Shown here piece by piece: positions 1-7,230 of a stretch of 13,975 nt of DNA (its first letter is position 1; each line of letters opens with the position of its first letter). The DNA comes from Kutzneria sp035492655 (lineage in GTDB: Bacteria; Actinomycetota; Actinomycetes; Mycobacteriales; Pseudonocardiaceae). The translations under genes were made by a program, and so were the position numbers. The DNA is taken from NCBI GenBank assembly GCA_035492655.1, contig DATJJB010000126.1, positions 1 through 13,975 of the forward strand. Direction: 5' to 3'. Below the pieces are notes generated by a model. That model did no database searches and was not told where the DNA came from. It was given only the letters and a program-made list of their open reading frames with translations.

Positions 1-2424
1 CAACGCCCGCGCCCGCTCCTCGGCGGTCCGCAGCGACAGCCGGGCGTCCATCTCGGTCTGACGGGCGTGATTGAGCTGGTTGGCGGCCTCGTCACGCTCG
101 GCGGTGTCGGGCTCCTCCTCGACCGCCTCCTCCTGCACGGCAGCGAGGCGCTCCTCCAGCTCGGCCAGCTTGCCGACGGCGTCCTCACGGGCCTGCTCCA
201 ACTTGACCCGCTGGCCGCCGATGCGCTCGACCTCGGCCTCGGCCGACCGCACGGCCGCCCTGAGCCGGTTGATCCGCTCGCCGGACCGGGCGCGCCGCAC
301 CTTGGCCTCGTTGAGCTGCTCCTTGAGCTCGGCGACCTCGTTGCGCCGGGTCTGCTGCTCGGCCCGGGCCCCGGCCAGCGCTGCGCCGGCGTGCTCAAGG
401 GCCCGCTCGGCCGCGCCCAGCTTGTCCTGCGCCTCGTCGACGGCGGCCTGCACCTCGATCGTGCTCTGCGCCCGCCCCGAACCGCCGATGGCCCAGTCGG
501 TACCGAGCACATCGCCCTCACGGGTGGCGGCACGCAGCCCCATCGCCACCAGCGATCGTGCCGTCGGCAGGTCGTCGACGATGGCCATCTTCTCCAGCGC
601 ACGCTCGACGGCCGGCCGCAGCGCCTCAGGGGCCCGCACACAGTCGACGGCCCAGCGCGCACCCGGCGGCAGCATCGGCCACGACGAGCGGTCCGGCACC
701 GGTCCCCCGGCGCCGATCAGCAGCCCGGCCCGGCCGGCGTCGGAAGAACGCAGCAGCTCCAGCGCGGCGACGGCGTCCGAACCGCCGTTGACGGCAATGG
801 CATCGGCCACCGGACCGAGCGCGGCGGCCAAAGCCACCTCGGCCCCGGCCTCCACGGTCAACAGCGCGGCCACGGAACCCAGCAAACCCGGCAACCGGTC
901 GCCGGCGGCCAGCAGCGCGCCGGCACCGTCCTTACGGGTCAGCCCCAGCGACAGCGCGTCGACGCGGGCCTTCCAGGACGAGATCTCCTTGTCGGCCGCG
1001 CGTTCGGCCTTGACCAGCTCCTCGACCCGGGTCCGTGCCACCTTCTCGGCCTCGACGGCCTGGGTGTGCCGGTCCTCGACGCCGGCGTCGCCCTCGTCCT
1101 CGGTGCCGGTGACCTCTTGTTCCTCGGCCAGCTCGATACGGGCGATCTCGGCCCGCTCGCCGGCCTCGGCCAGCGAGGTGGACAGCCGCTCGATCTCCTC
1201 GGCCGACGCGTTGTTCTTGCTGCGCAACGCCTCCACCTGGCCGGTGAGCCGGGCCAGGCCCTCCCGGCGGTCGGCGATCAGCCGCACCGCGGCCAGGTGC
1301 GCCTTCTCCGCCGCGGTGACCATGCGCTCCAGCTCGGACCGGCGCTCGGTGCTCTCGGCCAGCACGATCCGGGCCTCGGTGACGGCCTCGTTCAGCTCGG
1401 CCTCACGCTCGGCGGTCTGCTCGGCCTCGGCGTCCAGCTCGTCGGGGTCGCGGCCACCGCGGGATGCTTCCGGCGGGGCCGACAGGTGCCGGGCGCGCTC
1501 CATGGCCAGCCGCACGGTGCCGCGCAGCCGTTCCTCCAGCGCCGACAGCCGGTACCAGGTCTCCTGGGCCTGCTGCAGGATCGGCGCGTCCTCGGCGACC
1601 AGCTGCTCCAGCTCGGACTGCTTGGCCGAGGCCTGCTGCACCAGCTGCTCGACCTCGGTGCGCCGGGCCCGCGCCGCCGCCTCGTCGGCCTCGTCGCGGT
1701 GCAGGTCGCCGCGCTGGGTGACCAGGTCGTCGGCGTGCAGCCGGAGCCGGGAGTCGCGCAGGTCGGCCTGCACGGCCTGGGCCTTGCGGGCGATCTCGGC
1801 CTGCTTGCCCAACGGCTTGAGCTGGCGGCGCAGCTCCGCGGTGAGGTCGGTCAACCGGGTCAGGTTGGCCTGCATCGCGTCCAGCTTGCGGAGCGCCTTC
1901 TCCTTGCGCTTGCGGTGCTTGAGCACGCCGGCGGCCTCTTCGACGAAGGCGCGGCGCTCCTCGGGCTTGGACTCCAGGATCGCCGACAGCTGGCCCTGCC
2001 CGACGATCACGTGCATCTCGCGGCCGATGCCGGAGTCGGACAGCAGCTCCTGGATGTCCAGCAGGCGGCAGGAGTTGCCGTTGATCTCGTACTCGGTCGC
2101 GCCCTCGCGGAACATCCGGCGGGTGATCGACACCTCGGTGTAGTCGATCGGCAGCGCGCCGTCGGTGTTGTCGATGGTCAGCGTCACCTCGGCCCGGCCG
2201 AGCGGCGCGCGGCCGGCGGTGCCGGCGAAGATGACGTCCTCCATCTTGCCGCCGCGCAGGCCCTTGGCGCTGCCCTCGCCCATCACCCAGCGCAGCGCGT
2301 CCAGCACGTTGGACTTGCCGGAGCCGTTGGGGCCGACGACGCAGGTGATGCCCGGCTCGAAGCGCAGCGTCGTCGCCGAGGCGAAGGACTTGAAGCCCTT
2401 CAGCGTCAGGCTCTTCAGGTGCAC
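1..2424 (-). CDS. smc: Chromosome segregation ATPase SMC, N-terminal 808 residues (3' end cut by window)
   Basis: SMC is the long coiled-coil ATPase that, as a dimer with ScpA/ScpB, compacts and separates chromosomes. The GTG start opens with the typical actinobacterial N-terminus HLKSLTLKGFKSF. A Walker A GPNGSGKS lies at residues 31-38, followed by the conserved LRGGKMEDVIFAG segment of the ATPase head. Residues from about 170 to 500 are Glu/Ala/Arg-rich coiled coil. The hinge domain lies around 505-645 (from LPGLLGSVAALL to GDVLGTDW), and the return coiled coil is still running when the window ends. The C-terminal head, with signature motif and Walker B, should lie outside; bacterial SMCs are about 1,190 residues. 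AAGG about 12 bases before the GTG can act as ribosome-binding site. In Actinobacteria smc usually sits beside acyP and ftsY; here acyP is about 3.6 kb away, on the same strand. Identification is very secure. Confidence 0.97.
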   Translation of the reverse strand, partial: MHLKSLTLKGFKSFASATTLRFEPGITCVVGPNGSGKSNVLDALRWVMGEGSAKGLRGGKMEDVIFAGTAGRAPLGRAEVTLTIDNTDGALPIDYTEVSITRRMFREGATEYEINGNSCRLLDIQELLSDSGIGREMHVIVGQGQLSAILESKPEERRAFVEEAAGVLKHRKRKEKALRKLDAMQANLTRLTDLTAELRRQLKPLGKQAEIARKAQAVQADLRDSRLRLHADDLVTQRGDLHRDEADEAAARARRTEVEQLVQQASAKQSELEQLVAEDAPILQQAQETWYRLSALEERLRGTVRLAMERARHLSAPPEASRGGRDPDELDAEAEQTAEREAELNEAVTEARIVLAESTERRSELERMVTAAEKAHLAAVRLIADRREGLARLTGQVEALRSKNNASAEEIERLSTSLAEAGERAEIARIELAEEQEVTGTEDEGDAGVEDRHTQAVEAEKVARTRVEELVKAERAADKEISSWKARVDALSLGLTRKDGAGALLAAGDRLPGLLGSVAALLTVEAGAEVALAAALGPVADAIAVNGGSDAVAALELLRSSDAGRAGLLIGAGGPVPDRSSWPMLPPGARWAVDCVRAPEALRPAVERALEKMAIVDDLPTARSLVAMGLRAATREGDVLGTDWAIGGSGRAQSTIEVQAAVDEAQDKLGAAERALEHAGAALAGARAEQQTRRNEVAELKEQLNEAKVRRARSGERINRLRAAVRSAEAEVERIGGQRVKLEQAREDAVGKLAELEERLAAVQEEAVEEEPDTAERDEAANQLNHARQTEMDARLSLRTAEERARAL

Positions 2425-2520
2425 GTCGGGTTACCTTCTTGGCGAGCTTGCTCCGGCCGGGTTATCGGCAGAGGGTACCCGGCGCGCGGGCGGACCAAGC
2501 GCACGCTGGGCCGAATGGTG

Positions 2521-2559
2521 AAAAAAGAACTGATACGGGCCAATTCCTGGTCAGTTCTT
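2521..2559 (-). terminator. A/T-rich hairpin followed by a T-run (leftward), between smc and the amidase gene
   Basis: Arms AAGAACTGA (2525-2533) and TCAGTTCTT (2551-2559) are perfect 9-bp complements around a 17-base loop. Read on the minus strand, the second arm runs straight into a T-tract (six T in all, 2526-2521), which looks like an intrinsic terminator pointing toward smc. Only 3 of 9 stem pairs are G-C, odd for this genome. No gene ends here on the minus strand, so it may stop antisense transcription of the amidase gene before it reaches smc. Alternatively it is an operator, because TTGACG (2558-2563), a possible -35 for the amidase gene, overlaps the right arm. I found no convincing -10 for either gene in 2425-2620; TACCCT (2477-2472, minus) is the best guess for smc. 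Confidence 0.45.
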
Positions 2560-2620
2560 GACGAAGATGATGGCCGGCGTCACGGTAAGCGGTGTCCCGG
2601 CTACCCAGGAGAACCCCGCC

Positions 2621-4528
2621 ATGCCCAGATTCCTCGCCGTGGTGGCGACTTCGGCCAGCCTAGCGCTGCTGACGCCGTTCGCCGGCACGGCCCCGGCGAC
2701 TCCGGCTACCCCCTCCGATCGACAGCAGGTCTACGACGCCGCGGCGGCCGAGTTCGGCGTGCCGGCCGAGGTGCTCCTCGGCGTGTCGTACCTGGAATCG
2801 CAGTGGAACACCTATGCCGGCACGCCCAGCGCGGCCGCCGGCTACGGACCCATGCACCTCACCGACTTCGCCACCGCGAGCACCGGGCAACGCCCCGAGT
2901 TCGAGGACAGCGACGGCCGCGGCGATGACAGCCGGCCGATGCGGCATTCGGTCGCGGTGCCGACTGACGTGCCGGCGGCGGCACTCCAGACGGCGCAGCA
3001 GGCCGCCCAGCTGGCCGGCGTCAGCGCGGCGGCCGTGCGCACCGATCCGCGGCAGAACATCCGGGCCGGGGCCGCGCTGCTCGCGTCGTACCAGAAACAA
3101 CGCAGCGACAAGGCCGGCGACTGGTACGCCGCCGTCGCGAAGTACAGCGGGGCCACCGACAGCGGGTCCGCGGCGGACTTCGCCGACGAGGTCTTCCAGA
3201 CCATACGACAGGGTGAAGCCCGTACCACGGACGACGGACAGCAGGTCACGCTGCGTGCCGACGCCGCGGTCGCGCCGGACACCGGGCAACTGGCCCAGCT
3301 CCACCTCACGCCGACCAGGTCGAACGGCGCGGAGTGCCCCAACGGCGTGTCGTGCGAGCTCGATCCCGCCGCCTACGCCCAGTACGGCCCCGGCCCGGAC
3401 GACTACGGCAACCACGACACGTCGAACCGGCCAACCTCGCAGAAGATCGACTACATCGTCGTCCACGACACCGAGGCCACCTGGGACACCACGCTCAAGC
3501 TGATCCAGGACCCCGAGTACGTCAGCTGGAACTACACGATCCGGTCCCAGGACGGGCACATCGCCCAGCACGTGCTGGCCAAGGACGTGGCCTGGCACGC
3601 GGGCAACTGGTACGTCAACTCCCGGTCCATCGGGGTCGAGCACGAGGGCTTCCTGGCCGAATCCGGTTGGTACACCGAGGCGATGTACCGCGCCTCGGCC
3701 AAGCTCGTGCGCTGGCTGGCCGCGAAGTACCAGATTCCCTTGAACCGCCAGCACATTCTCGGCCACGACAACGTGCCGGGCATCACGCCGCCCCTGGTTC
3801 CCAAGCAGCACACCGATCCCGGCCCCTACTGGGACTGGGACCACTACATGTCCCTGCTCGGCGCGCCCCGGCCGCTGCCGCTGCCGGCGCCGCCGTTCGG
3901 CATGCTGACCATCCATCCCGACATGGCGACCAACGATGTGGCCTTCACCGGCTGCGTGAAGCCCGCAGTCGCCTGTCCGACAAGGGGTGCCAGCGAGGTC
4001 GTGCTGCACTCCCAGCCCAGTGACAGCTCGCCGCTGCTGACCGACATCGGCCTGCACCCGGACGGCACGCCGCAGACCATGGACGTCAACGACGTCGGCA
4101 GCCGGGTGTCCGAGGGGCAGCAGTACGCCATCGCCGACCGTCGCGGCGGCTGGGTCGCCATCTGGTATCTGGGACAGAAGGGGTGGTTCCACGCCAAGGA
4201 CGCCGTCTTCGCCGCCGGTGTGGTCGTGGCCCCCAAGCCCGGCAAGGCATCCGTGCCGATCTACGGCCGCGCCTACCCGGAGGCCTCGGCCTATCCGGCC
4301 GGTACGACGCCGCAGGACATCGTGCCGATGACGTACGTGCTCGGCGCCGGACAGCGCTACGTGTTCGGCGGTGTCGCGCCGTCGCAGTACCTGGCGACGG
4401 TGTGGGATCCCAGCGGCACCGTGAACACCAAGCCGGTCACCGGCAAGATCCGCTACTACGAGATCCAGTACGGGCACCGCGTCGAGTTCGTCAACGCGGA
4501 CGACGTGCAGCTCCTGCCGGCGTTCTGA
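2621..4528 (+). CDS. Secreted peptidoglycan hydrolase: SLT-like domain plus N-acetylmuramoyl-L-alanine amidase (Amidase_2/PGRP)
   Basis: A 635-residue exported cell-wall enzyme. An in-frame TTG lies upstream at 2558, but the ATG at 2621 is preferred: AGGAGA stands 8 bases before it and it opens a signal peptide (about residues 1-27). Residues about 36-200 resemble a lytic-transglycosylase fold, with SYLESQW (candidate catalytic E59) and a GYGPMHL segment. Residues about 275-410 are an Amidase_2 zinc domain. Expected zinc ligands are H282 (VVHDTE), H382 (GHDN) and D399 (TDPG), with E340 in the IGVE motif as likely catalytic acid; by family, such domains cut the MurNAc-L-alanine bond. The C-terminal ~210 residues look like beta-rich SH3-type wall-binding modules but have no motif I can name. 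The gene is divergent from smc and ends at a strong hairpin. Amidase activity is well supported; transglycosylase activity is only inferred. Confidence 0.9.
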   Translation: MPRFLAVVATSASLALLTPFAGTAPATPATPSDRQQVYDAAAAEFGVPAEVLLGVSYLESQWNTYAGTPSAAAGYGPMHLTDFATASTGQRPEFEDSDGRGDDSRPMRHSVAVPTDVPAAALQTAQQAAQLAGVSAAAVRTDPRQNIRAGAALLASYQKQRSDKAGDWYAAVAKYSGATDSGSAADFADEVFQTIRQGEARTTDDGQQVTLRADAAVAPDTGQLAQLHLTPTRSNGAECPNGVSCELDPAAYAQYGPGPDDYGNHDTSNRPTSQKIDYIVVHDTEATWDTTLKLIQDPEYVSWNYTIRSQDGHIAQHVLAKDVAWHAGNWYVNSRSIGVEHEGFLAESGWYTEAMYRASAKLVRWLAAKYQIPLNRQHILGHDNVPGITPPLVPKQHTDPGPYWDWDHYMSLLGAPRPLPLPAPPFGMLTIHPDMATNDVAFTGCVKPAVACPTRGASEVVLHSQPSDSSPLLTDIGLHPDGTPQTMDVNDVGSRVSEGQQYAIADRRGGWVAIWYLGQKGWFHAKDAVFAAGVVVAPKPGKASVPIYGRAYPEASAYPAGTTPQDIVPMTYVLGAGQRYVFGGVAPSQYLATVWDPSGTVNTKPVTGKIRYYEIQYGHRVEFVNADDVQLLPAF

Positions 4529-4530
4529 GA

Positions 4531-4577
4531 CACGGGAAAGGGCCGGCGTCTGGCTGACGCCGGCCCTTGTCCCCGTG
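4531..4577. terminator. Strong bidirectional terminator hairpin between converging genes
   Basis: A perfect 13-bp stem (left arm AAGGGCCGGCGTC at 4538-4550, complement at 4556-4568) with a 5-base loop. An outer 6-bp stem (CACGGG at 4531-4536 with CCCGTG at 4572-4577) extends it. It begins 3 bases after the amidase stop and ends 5 bases before the anti-sigma stop on the other strand, so it can serve both. There is no long U-tract, as is common in actinomycete terminators. Confidence 0.85.
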
Positions 4578-4581
4578 ACCC

Positions 4582-5448
4582 CTAGGACTTCGGGGTCAGG
4601 TCCACCAGGAACTTCTGGTCCACGGTCACCACGTCCATCCGGTCGATGTCGCCGATGTTGAACGACGTCGCGGTGGGCACCTGGCTGTCCGTCTCGGTCC
4701 CGTTGCGCCACCAACCGACGCTCTGGGACTGCCCGTTCTTGTTGTGCACCATCAGCTGGCACACCTGGCCGACGGGCAGGTTGGACACCTTGAGGTTGAT
4801 CGCGGTGCCCCAGGCCTTGCTGGTCAGGTCGGCGCTGGCGGTGACCTTGCTGGTCTGGTCGGTCGCCTGCCACACCGCGGTCGGCGGCTCGGCCGCCGGG
4901 GGGCTGGCCAGCGAGCGCTGCACGAACACGGCGCTCACCGCCACCGCCGCCACCAGGACCGCCGCCATGGTCAGGAAGTTGCGACGGCTGGTGCGCTTGT
5001 CGGTCTCCCTGGCCCGACGGCGATTGGCCGGGCCCTTCGCCTTCGGTTGCTGCGCGGGCGGTTCCGGCCGCACCGGAGCCGGCCGCTGCGGCGGCCTCGG
5101 CTGCTCCGGCACCGGCGGCACCAGATGCCGACCCGGGTTCGGGTCGGTCATCCGGCCGAAATCGGGTTGGGGGCGGTTCTTCGGCCGCGGCAGCGGCATC
5201 GATGGATGCTCCGGCATACCGGGATCGCCCGGTGGCCCGAGGGAACTCGGGTCCAGATCGAACCCGTCGATGTCCTCCAAGTCTGCCAAGGAGATCCGTC
5301 CCAACAGCCCTGGCAGCGGCGAGAACCGCACCAGTTCCTGCTGGCAGAACGGACATCCGGCGAGATGGCGCTCCATCTGCGAGCGCTCCCCCGGTTCGAG
5401 GGAGCCAAGCACATAGACGCCAAGGGATACTGAGTGCTGGCAACTCAT
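4582..5448 (-). CDS. Membrane-bound zinc anti-sigma factor (RslA-like, zf-HC2 domain)
   Basis: A 288-residue single-pass membrane protein expected to hold its sigma factor inactive at the inner face of the membrane. The N-terminus carries the ZAS/zf-HC2 pattern: C3/H5, then H28-x3-C32-x2-C35 (HLAGCPFC). In redox-sensing family members these cysteines release zinc and the sigma factor on oxidation; that role is inferred here. Residues about 70-140 form a long Pro-rich linker, followed by a basic stretch (RRRARETDKRTSRR) and one transmembrane helix (about 157-178). The 110-residue outer domain ends at TAG and resembles the outer part of RskA/RslA-type proteins. Its ATG overlaps the sigma stop codon (ATGA), so translation is probably coupled for matched dosage. 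The nearest known pair I can name is SigL-RslA of mycobacteria; exact orthology is not proven. Confidence 0.88.
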   Translation of the reverse strand: MSCQHSVSLGVYVLGSLEPGERSQMERHLAGCPFCQQELVRFSPLPGLLGRISLADLEDIDGFDLDPSSLGPPGDPGMPEHPSMPLPRPKNRPQPDFGRMTDPNPGRHLVPPVPEQPRPPQRPAPVRPEPPAQQPKAKGPANRRRARETDKRTSRRNFLTMAAVLVAAVAVSAVFVQRSLASPPAAEPPTAVWQATDQTSKVTASADLTSKAWGTAINLKVSNLPVGQVCQLMVHNKNGQSQSVGWWRNGTETDSQVPTATSFNIGDIDRMDVVTVDQKFLVDLTPKS

Positions 5449-5963
5449 AGCTCGGTCACCCCCCGCTCCTCCAGTGCTCCCCGAAGCGCACGCAACGCGT
5501 AGAAGCAGCGCGACTTGACCGTGCCCGCGGGGACGCCCAGCACGGTTGCAGCCTCGGAGACAGTCCGACGGCAGTAGTACAGCTCCACGATGACCTGGCG
5601 ATGGTCATGACTGAGCGACCGCATCGCCTCGGCAATCTGCCAGGCCTGCAATACGTGATCCAGTTCGTCGGAGCCCGACGGCAGCTCATCGGTCTCCAGC
5701 GGAACCTCGGGTGCTCTGGCCTCCTTGCGGCGGTGACCGGAGATGATGAGGTTGCGCGCGACCGTGTACAGCCACGGGCCGGCCTGCTCGGGTTCCAGCG
5801 AGTCAGCGTGTTTCCACGCGCGCAGCAACGTCTCCTGCACGATGTCCTCGGCGTACTGGTAGTCGCCTCGCACAGCTCGCAACACGTAGCCGAGTAGCGG
5901 CCGCCGGTAGCGGCCGTACAGCTGCCGTGCCAACTCGTCACTACGATTCGCGCTCTGACCCAC
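5445..5963 (-). CDS. ECF RNA polymerase sigma factor, SigL-like
   Basis: A 172-residue sigma-70 family protein with only regions 2 and 4, the ECF layout. Region 2 spans about 12-81, with the core-binding helix AEDIVQETLLRAW (38-50) and the -10-recognition segment WLYTVARNLIISGHRR (64-79). Region 4 spans about 113-165, with the helix-turn-helix SEAATVLGVPAGTVKSR (136-152) that reads the -35. Wording of both regions is very close to mycobacterial SigL as I remember it. The GTG start has no recognisable ribosome-binding site, but the promoter just upstream would place the transcript start within about 0-2 bases of it, so a leaderless mRNA explains the start choice. The following gene is its anti-sigma factor. 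Target genes cannot be told from this window beyond its own promoter. Confidence 0.92.
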   Translation of the reverse strand: MGQSANRSDELARQLYGRYRRPLLGYVLRAVRGDYQYAEDIVQETLLRAWKHADSLEPEQAGPWLYTVARNLIISGHRRKEARAPEVPLETDELPSGSDELDHVLQAWQIAEAMRSLSHDHRQVIVELYYCRRTVSEAATVLGVPAGTVKSRCFYALRALRGALEERGVTEL

Positions 5964-5971
5964 GAACGTCC

Positions 5972-5999
5972 AATACGGAGCCGGGTCCCGGGCGGTTCA
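5972..5999 (-). promoter_or_regulatory. SigL-type autoregulatory promoter (TGAACC-N16-CGTATT)
   Basis: On the minus strand TGAACC (5999-5994) is followed by exactly 16 bases and CGTATT (5977-5972). The published SigL consensus of Mycobacterium tuberculosis is TGAACC-N16-18-CGT, so the element matches fully. The first three bases of the -35 are the TGA stop of acyP. Normal spacing predicts a start site near 5965-5963, at the GTG of the sigma gene, giving a leaderless message. Confidence 0.75.
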
Positions 6000-6278
6000 G
6001 CGTTCTTCAAAACCTTTTGCGACACCCTTGGCCTCCGACCATCGCTCGACGACGAGATCCACACGTCCAGGGGTGTCACCGGAGTTCAACGCGGCCAGCA
6101 AGTTCTGACAGGAGTCACGGCGTCCCTCGGCCACGACCTGCACGCGGCCGTCGGCCAGGTTGGTCGCCGCGCCGTCGAGGCCGAGCTCCAGCGCCCGGCT
6201 GCGGGTCCACCAGCGGAAGCCGACGCCCTGCACGCGGCCGTGCACCCAGGCGGTGAGCCGGACCGTCTGTTCTGTCAT
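5997..6278 (-). CDS. acyP: Acylphosphatase
   Basis: A 93-residue cytoplasmic enzyme of the acylphosphatase family, which hydrolyses the carboxyl-phosphate bond of acyl phosphates such as acetyl phosphate. The signature GRVQGVGFRWW places the phosphate-binding loop at 14-22 with catalytic Arg22, and TNLADGRV gives catalytic Asn40. Length is exactly typical. The ATG at 6278 is chosen because family proteins begin a few residues before the first beta strand; a longer reading from 6365 adds a low-complexity stretch unlike the family. No clear ribosome-binding site is seen before the ATG. In many Actinobacteria this gene is next to smc on the same strand. Its stop codon forms part of the -35 of the downstream sigma operon, so read-through from acyP into that operon is also possible. 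The cellular role of bacterial acylphosphatases is not settled. Confidence 0.93.
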   Translation of the reverse strand: MTEQTVRLTAWVHGRVQGVGFRWWTRSRALELGLDGAATNLADGRVQVVAEGRRDSCQNLLAALNSGDTPGRVDLVVERWSEAKGVAKGFEER

Positions 6279-6375
6279 CTGGCAATGATCGCGTGCACCA
6301 CCTCCCACCTGCCCGGAAGGTGGCCCCGCGCGCGGTTGTACCCCGTTCGCCCGCCCGTGTGTCACCCATTAGTGG

Positions 6376-6381
6376 TACGGT
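6376..6381 (+). promoter_or_regulatory. Candidate -10 (TACGGT) for a leaderless CAP-domain gene
   Basis: TACGGT fits the actinobacterial TANNNT -10. It ends 8 bases before the GTG at 6390, the spacing at which transcription starts on or next to the start codon. There is no ribosome-binding site before that GTG, consistent with a leaderless message. I see no good -35. The rest of the 111-base gap between acyP and this gene holds a 6-bp hairpin (CCACCT 6305-6310 with AGGTGG 6318-6323) and nothing else clear. Confidence 0.4.
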
Positions 6382-6389
6382 CGCCCGCC

Positions 6390-7118
6390 GTGAGCCCCCG
6401 CAGCAGACGACCGGCCACCGCCGGCATGCTCGTCGGACTGACCCTCGGCGCCGCGTGCGCCGGTGGCGCGTCGGTCGCCGTCGGGCCCGCGACCTTGACC
6501 TCGGTGCTACTCGGCGAGGCCAGCCCGCTCACCACCGCCCCGGCCGTGACGCAGCAGCTGGGCGCCGCCGCCGGCCACGAGCAGAACAACCGCCTGGTCA
6601 CCTCCACCGGTGCGCCGGCCGAGACCACCACCCCGTCGCCGACCAGCACCACCACGACAACGGCGACCAGCACCACCACCACGACCTCCGAGCCGCCGAC
6701 CAGCACCACCACACCGTCGGCGACCACGACGACCGCCAAGCCGCCGGCCGACGGGCCGGCCGCGCAGGTGCTGGCGCTGGTCAACGACGAGCGGGCCAAG
6801 GTCGGCTGCAAGGCGCTGACCGAGGACAAGCGACTCGACACCGCCGCCCAGCTGCACAGCGACGACATGTCGAAGAACAGCTACTTCTCGCACACCTCGC
6901 AGGACGGCCGCAGTTTCGTCGACCGCGAGCACAACGCCGGCTACCCGAACCCCGGTGGCGAGAACATCGCCGAGGGCTACACCAGCGCCGCCGCCGTGAT
7001 GGACGGCTGGATGCACTCCGACGGGCACCGGCGCAACATCCTCGACTGCAGCTTCACCACGATCGGGATCGGTGTGACCACCACGGGGTGGTACTGGGTG
7101 CAGGACTTCGGCAGGTAG
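6390..7118 (+). CDS. Exported CAP/SCP-domain protein with Thr-rich linker
   Basis: A 242-residue protein with an N-terminal signal or anchor segment (about residues 13-42, after a short basic start), a Thr/Ser/Pro-rich linker (about 77-118) and a C-terminal CAP domain (about 124-242). CAP hallmarks are visible: H156 in AQLHSDDM, E191 in GGENIAEG and H213 in SDGHRRNIL, the residues that line the family's metal-binding cavity. C140 and C220 may form a disulfide. Bacterial CAP proteins are secreted or surface-bound, and their biochemical activity is mostly unknown. GTG 6390 is preferred over the longer reading from 6240 because residues before it look non-coding and a TANNNT box sits just upstream. 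The linker suggests the domain is held away from the membrane or wall. Family assignment is firm; function is open. Confidence 0.87.
   Translation: MSPRSRRPATAGMLVGLTLGAACAGGASVAVGPATLTSVLLGEASPLTTAPAVTQQLGAAAGHEQNNRLVTSTGAPAETTTPSPTSTTTTTATSTTTTTSEPPTSTTTPSATTTTAKPPADGPAAQVLALVNDERAKVGCKALTEDKRLDTAAQLHSDDMSKNSYFSHTSQDGRSFVDREHNAGYPNPGGENIAEGYTSAAAVMDGWMHSDGHRRNILDCSFTTIGIGVTTTGWYWVQDFGR
6641..6712 (+). repeat. Three copies of a 15-base Thr-coding repeat
   Basis: GACCAGCACCACCAC occurs exactly at 6641-6655, 6665-6679 and 6698-6712, in the same reading frame, inside the Thr-rich linker of the CAP-domain gene. Start-to-start distances (24 and 33 bases) are multiples of three, so gain or loss of a copy would keep the frame and change only linker length. 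Confidence 0.7.
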
Positions 7119-7172
7119 CCGGGTGGAGTTGAGCGTGTTCACCGGATCGCGTGACGCCCGTACTGAGTGCTT

Positions 7173-7201
7173 TTCACTCTGGCCGACACGACCCGTATTC
7201 T
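7173..7201 (+). promoter_or_regulatory. Candidate promoter for the micro-ORF / Thr-rich protein pair
   Basis: TTCACT (7173-7178), a 17-base spacer and TATTCT (7196-7201) resemble a housekeeping-sigma promoter. The predicted start near 7208 gives a leader of about 23 bases containing the GAGGAGG ribosome-binding site at 7219-7225. A small dyad, GAGTG (7165-7169) with CACTC (7175-7179), overlaps the -35 and could be a protein-binding site or a weak hairpin after the CAP-domain gene. Confidence 0.5.
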
Positions 7202-7230
7202 CTGGCCGGGGCGGTAACGAGGAGGCTCAC

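Noticed and set aside
67..2928. Very long rightward open frames across the smc region (also 71-2143)
   Set aside because: They are complements of smc, whose Walker A, hinge and coiled coils are unmistakable on the minus strand. The frames are long only because high-GC coding DNA lacks stops.
2660..5443. 927-codon leftward open frame
   Set aside because: It crosses the amidase gene antisense, a strong terminator and the anti-sigma gene in another frame; no family resemblance or ribosome-binding site.
6641..6712. Repeats as a CRISPR-like array
   Set aside because: The units are in-frame Thr-coding repeats inside a clear CAP-domain gene; spacers are only 9-18 bases and are themselves Thr-rich coding sequence.
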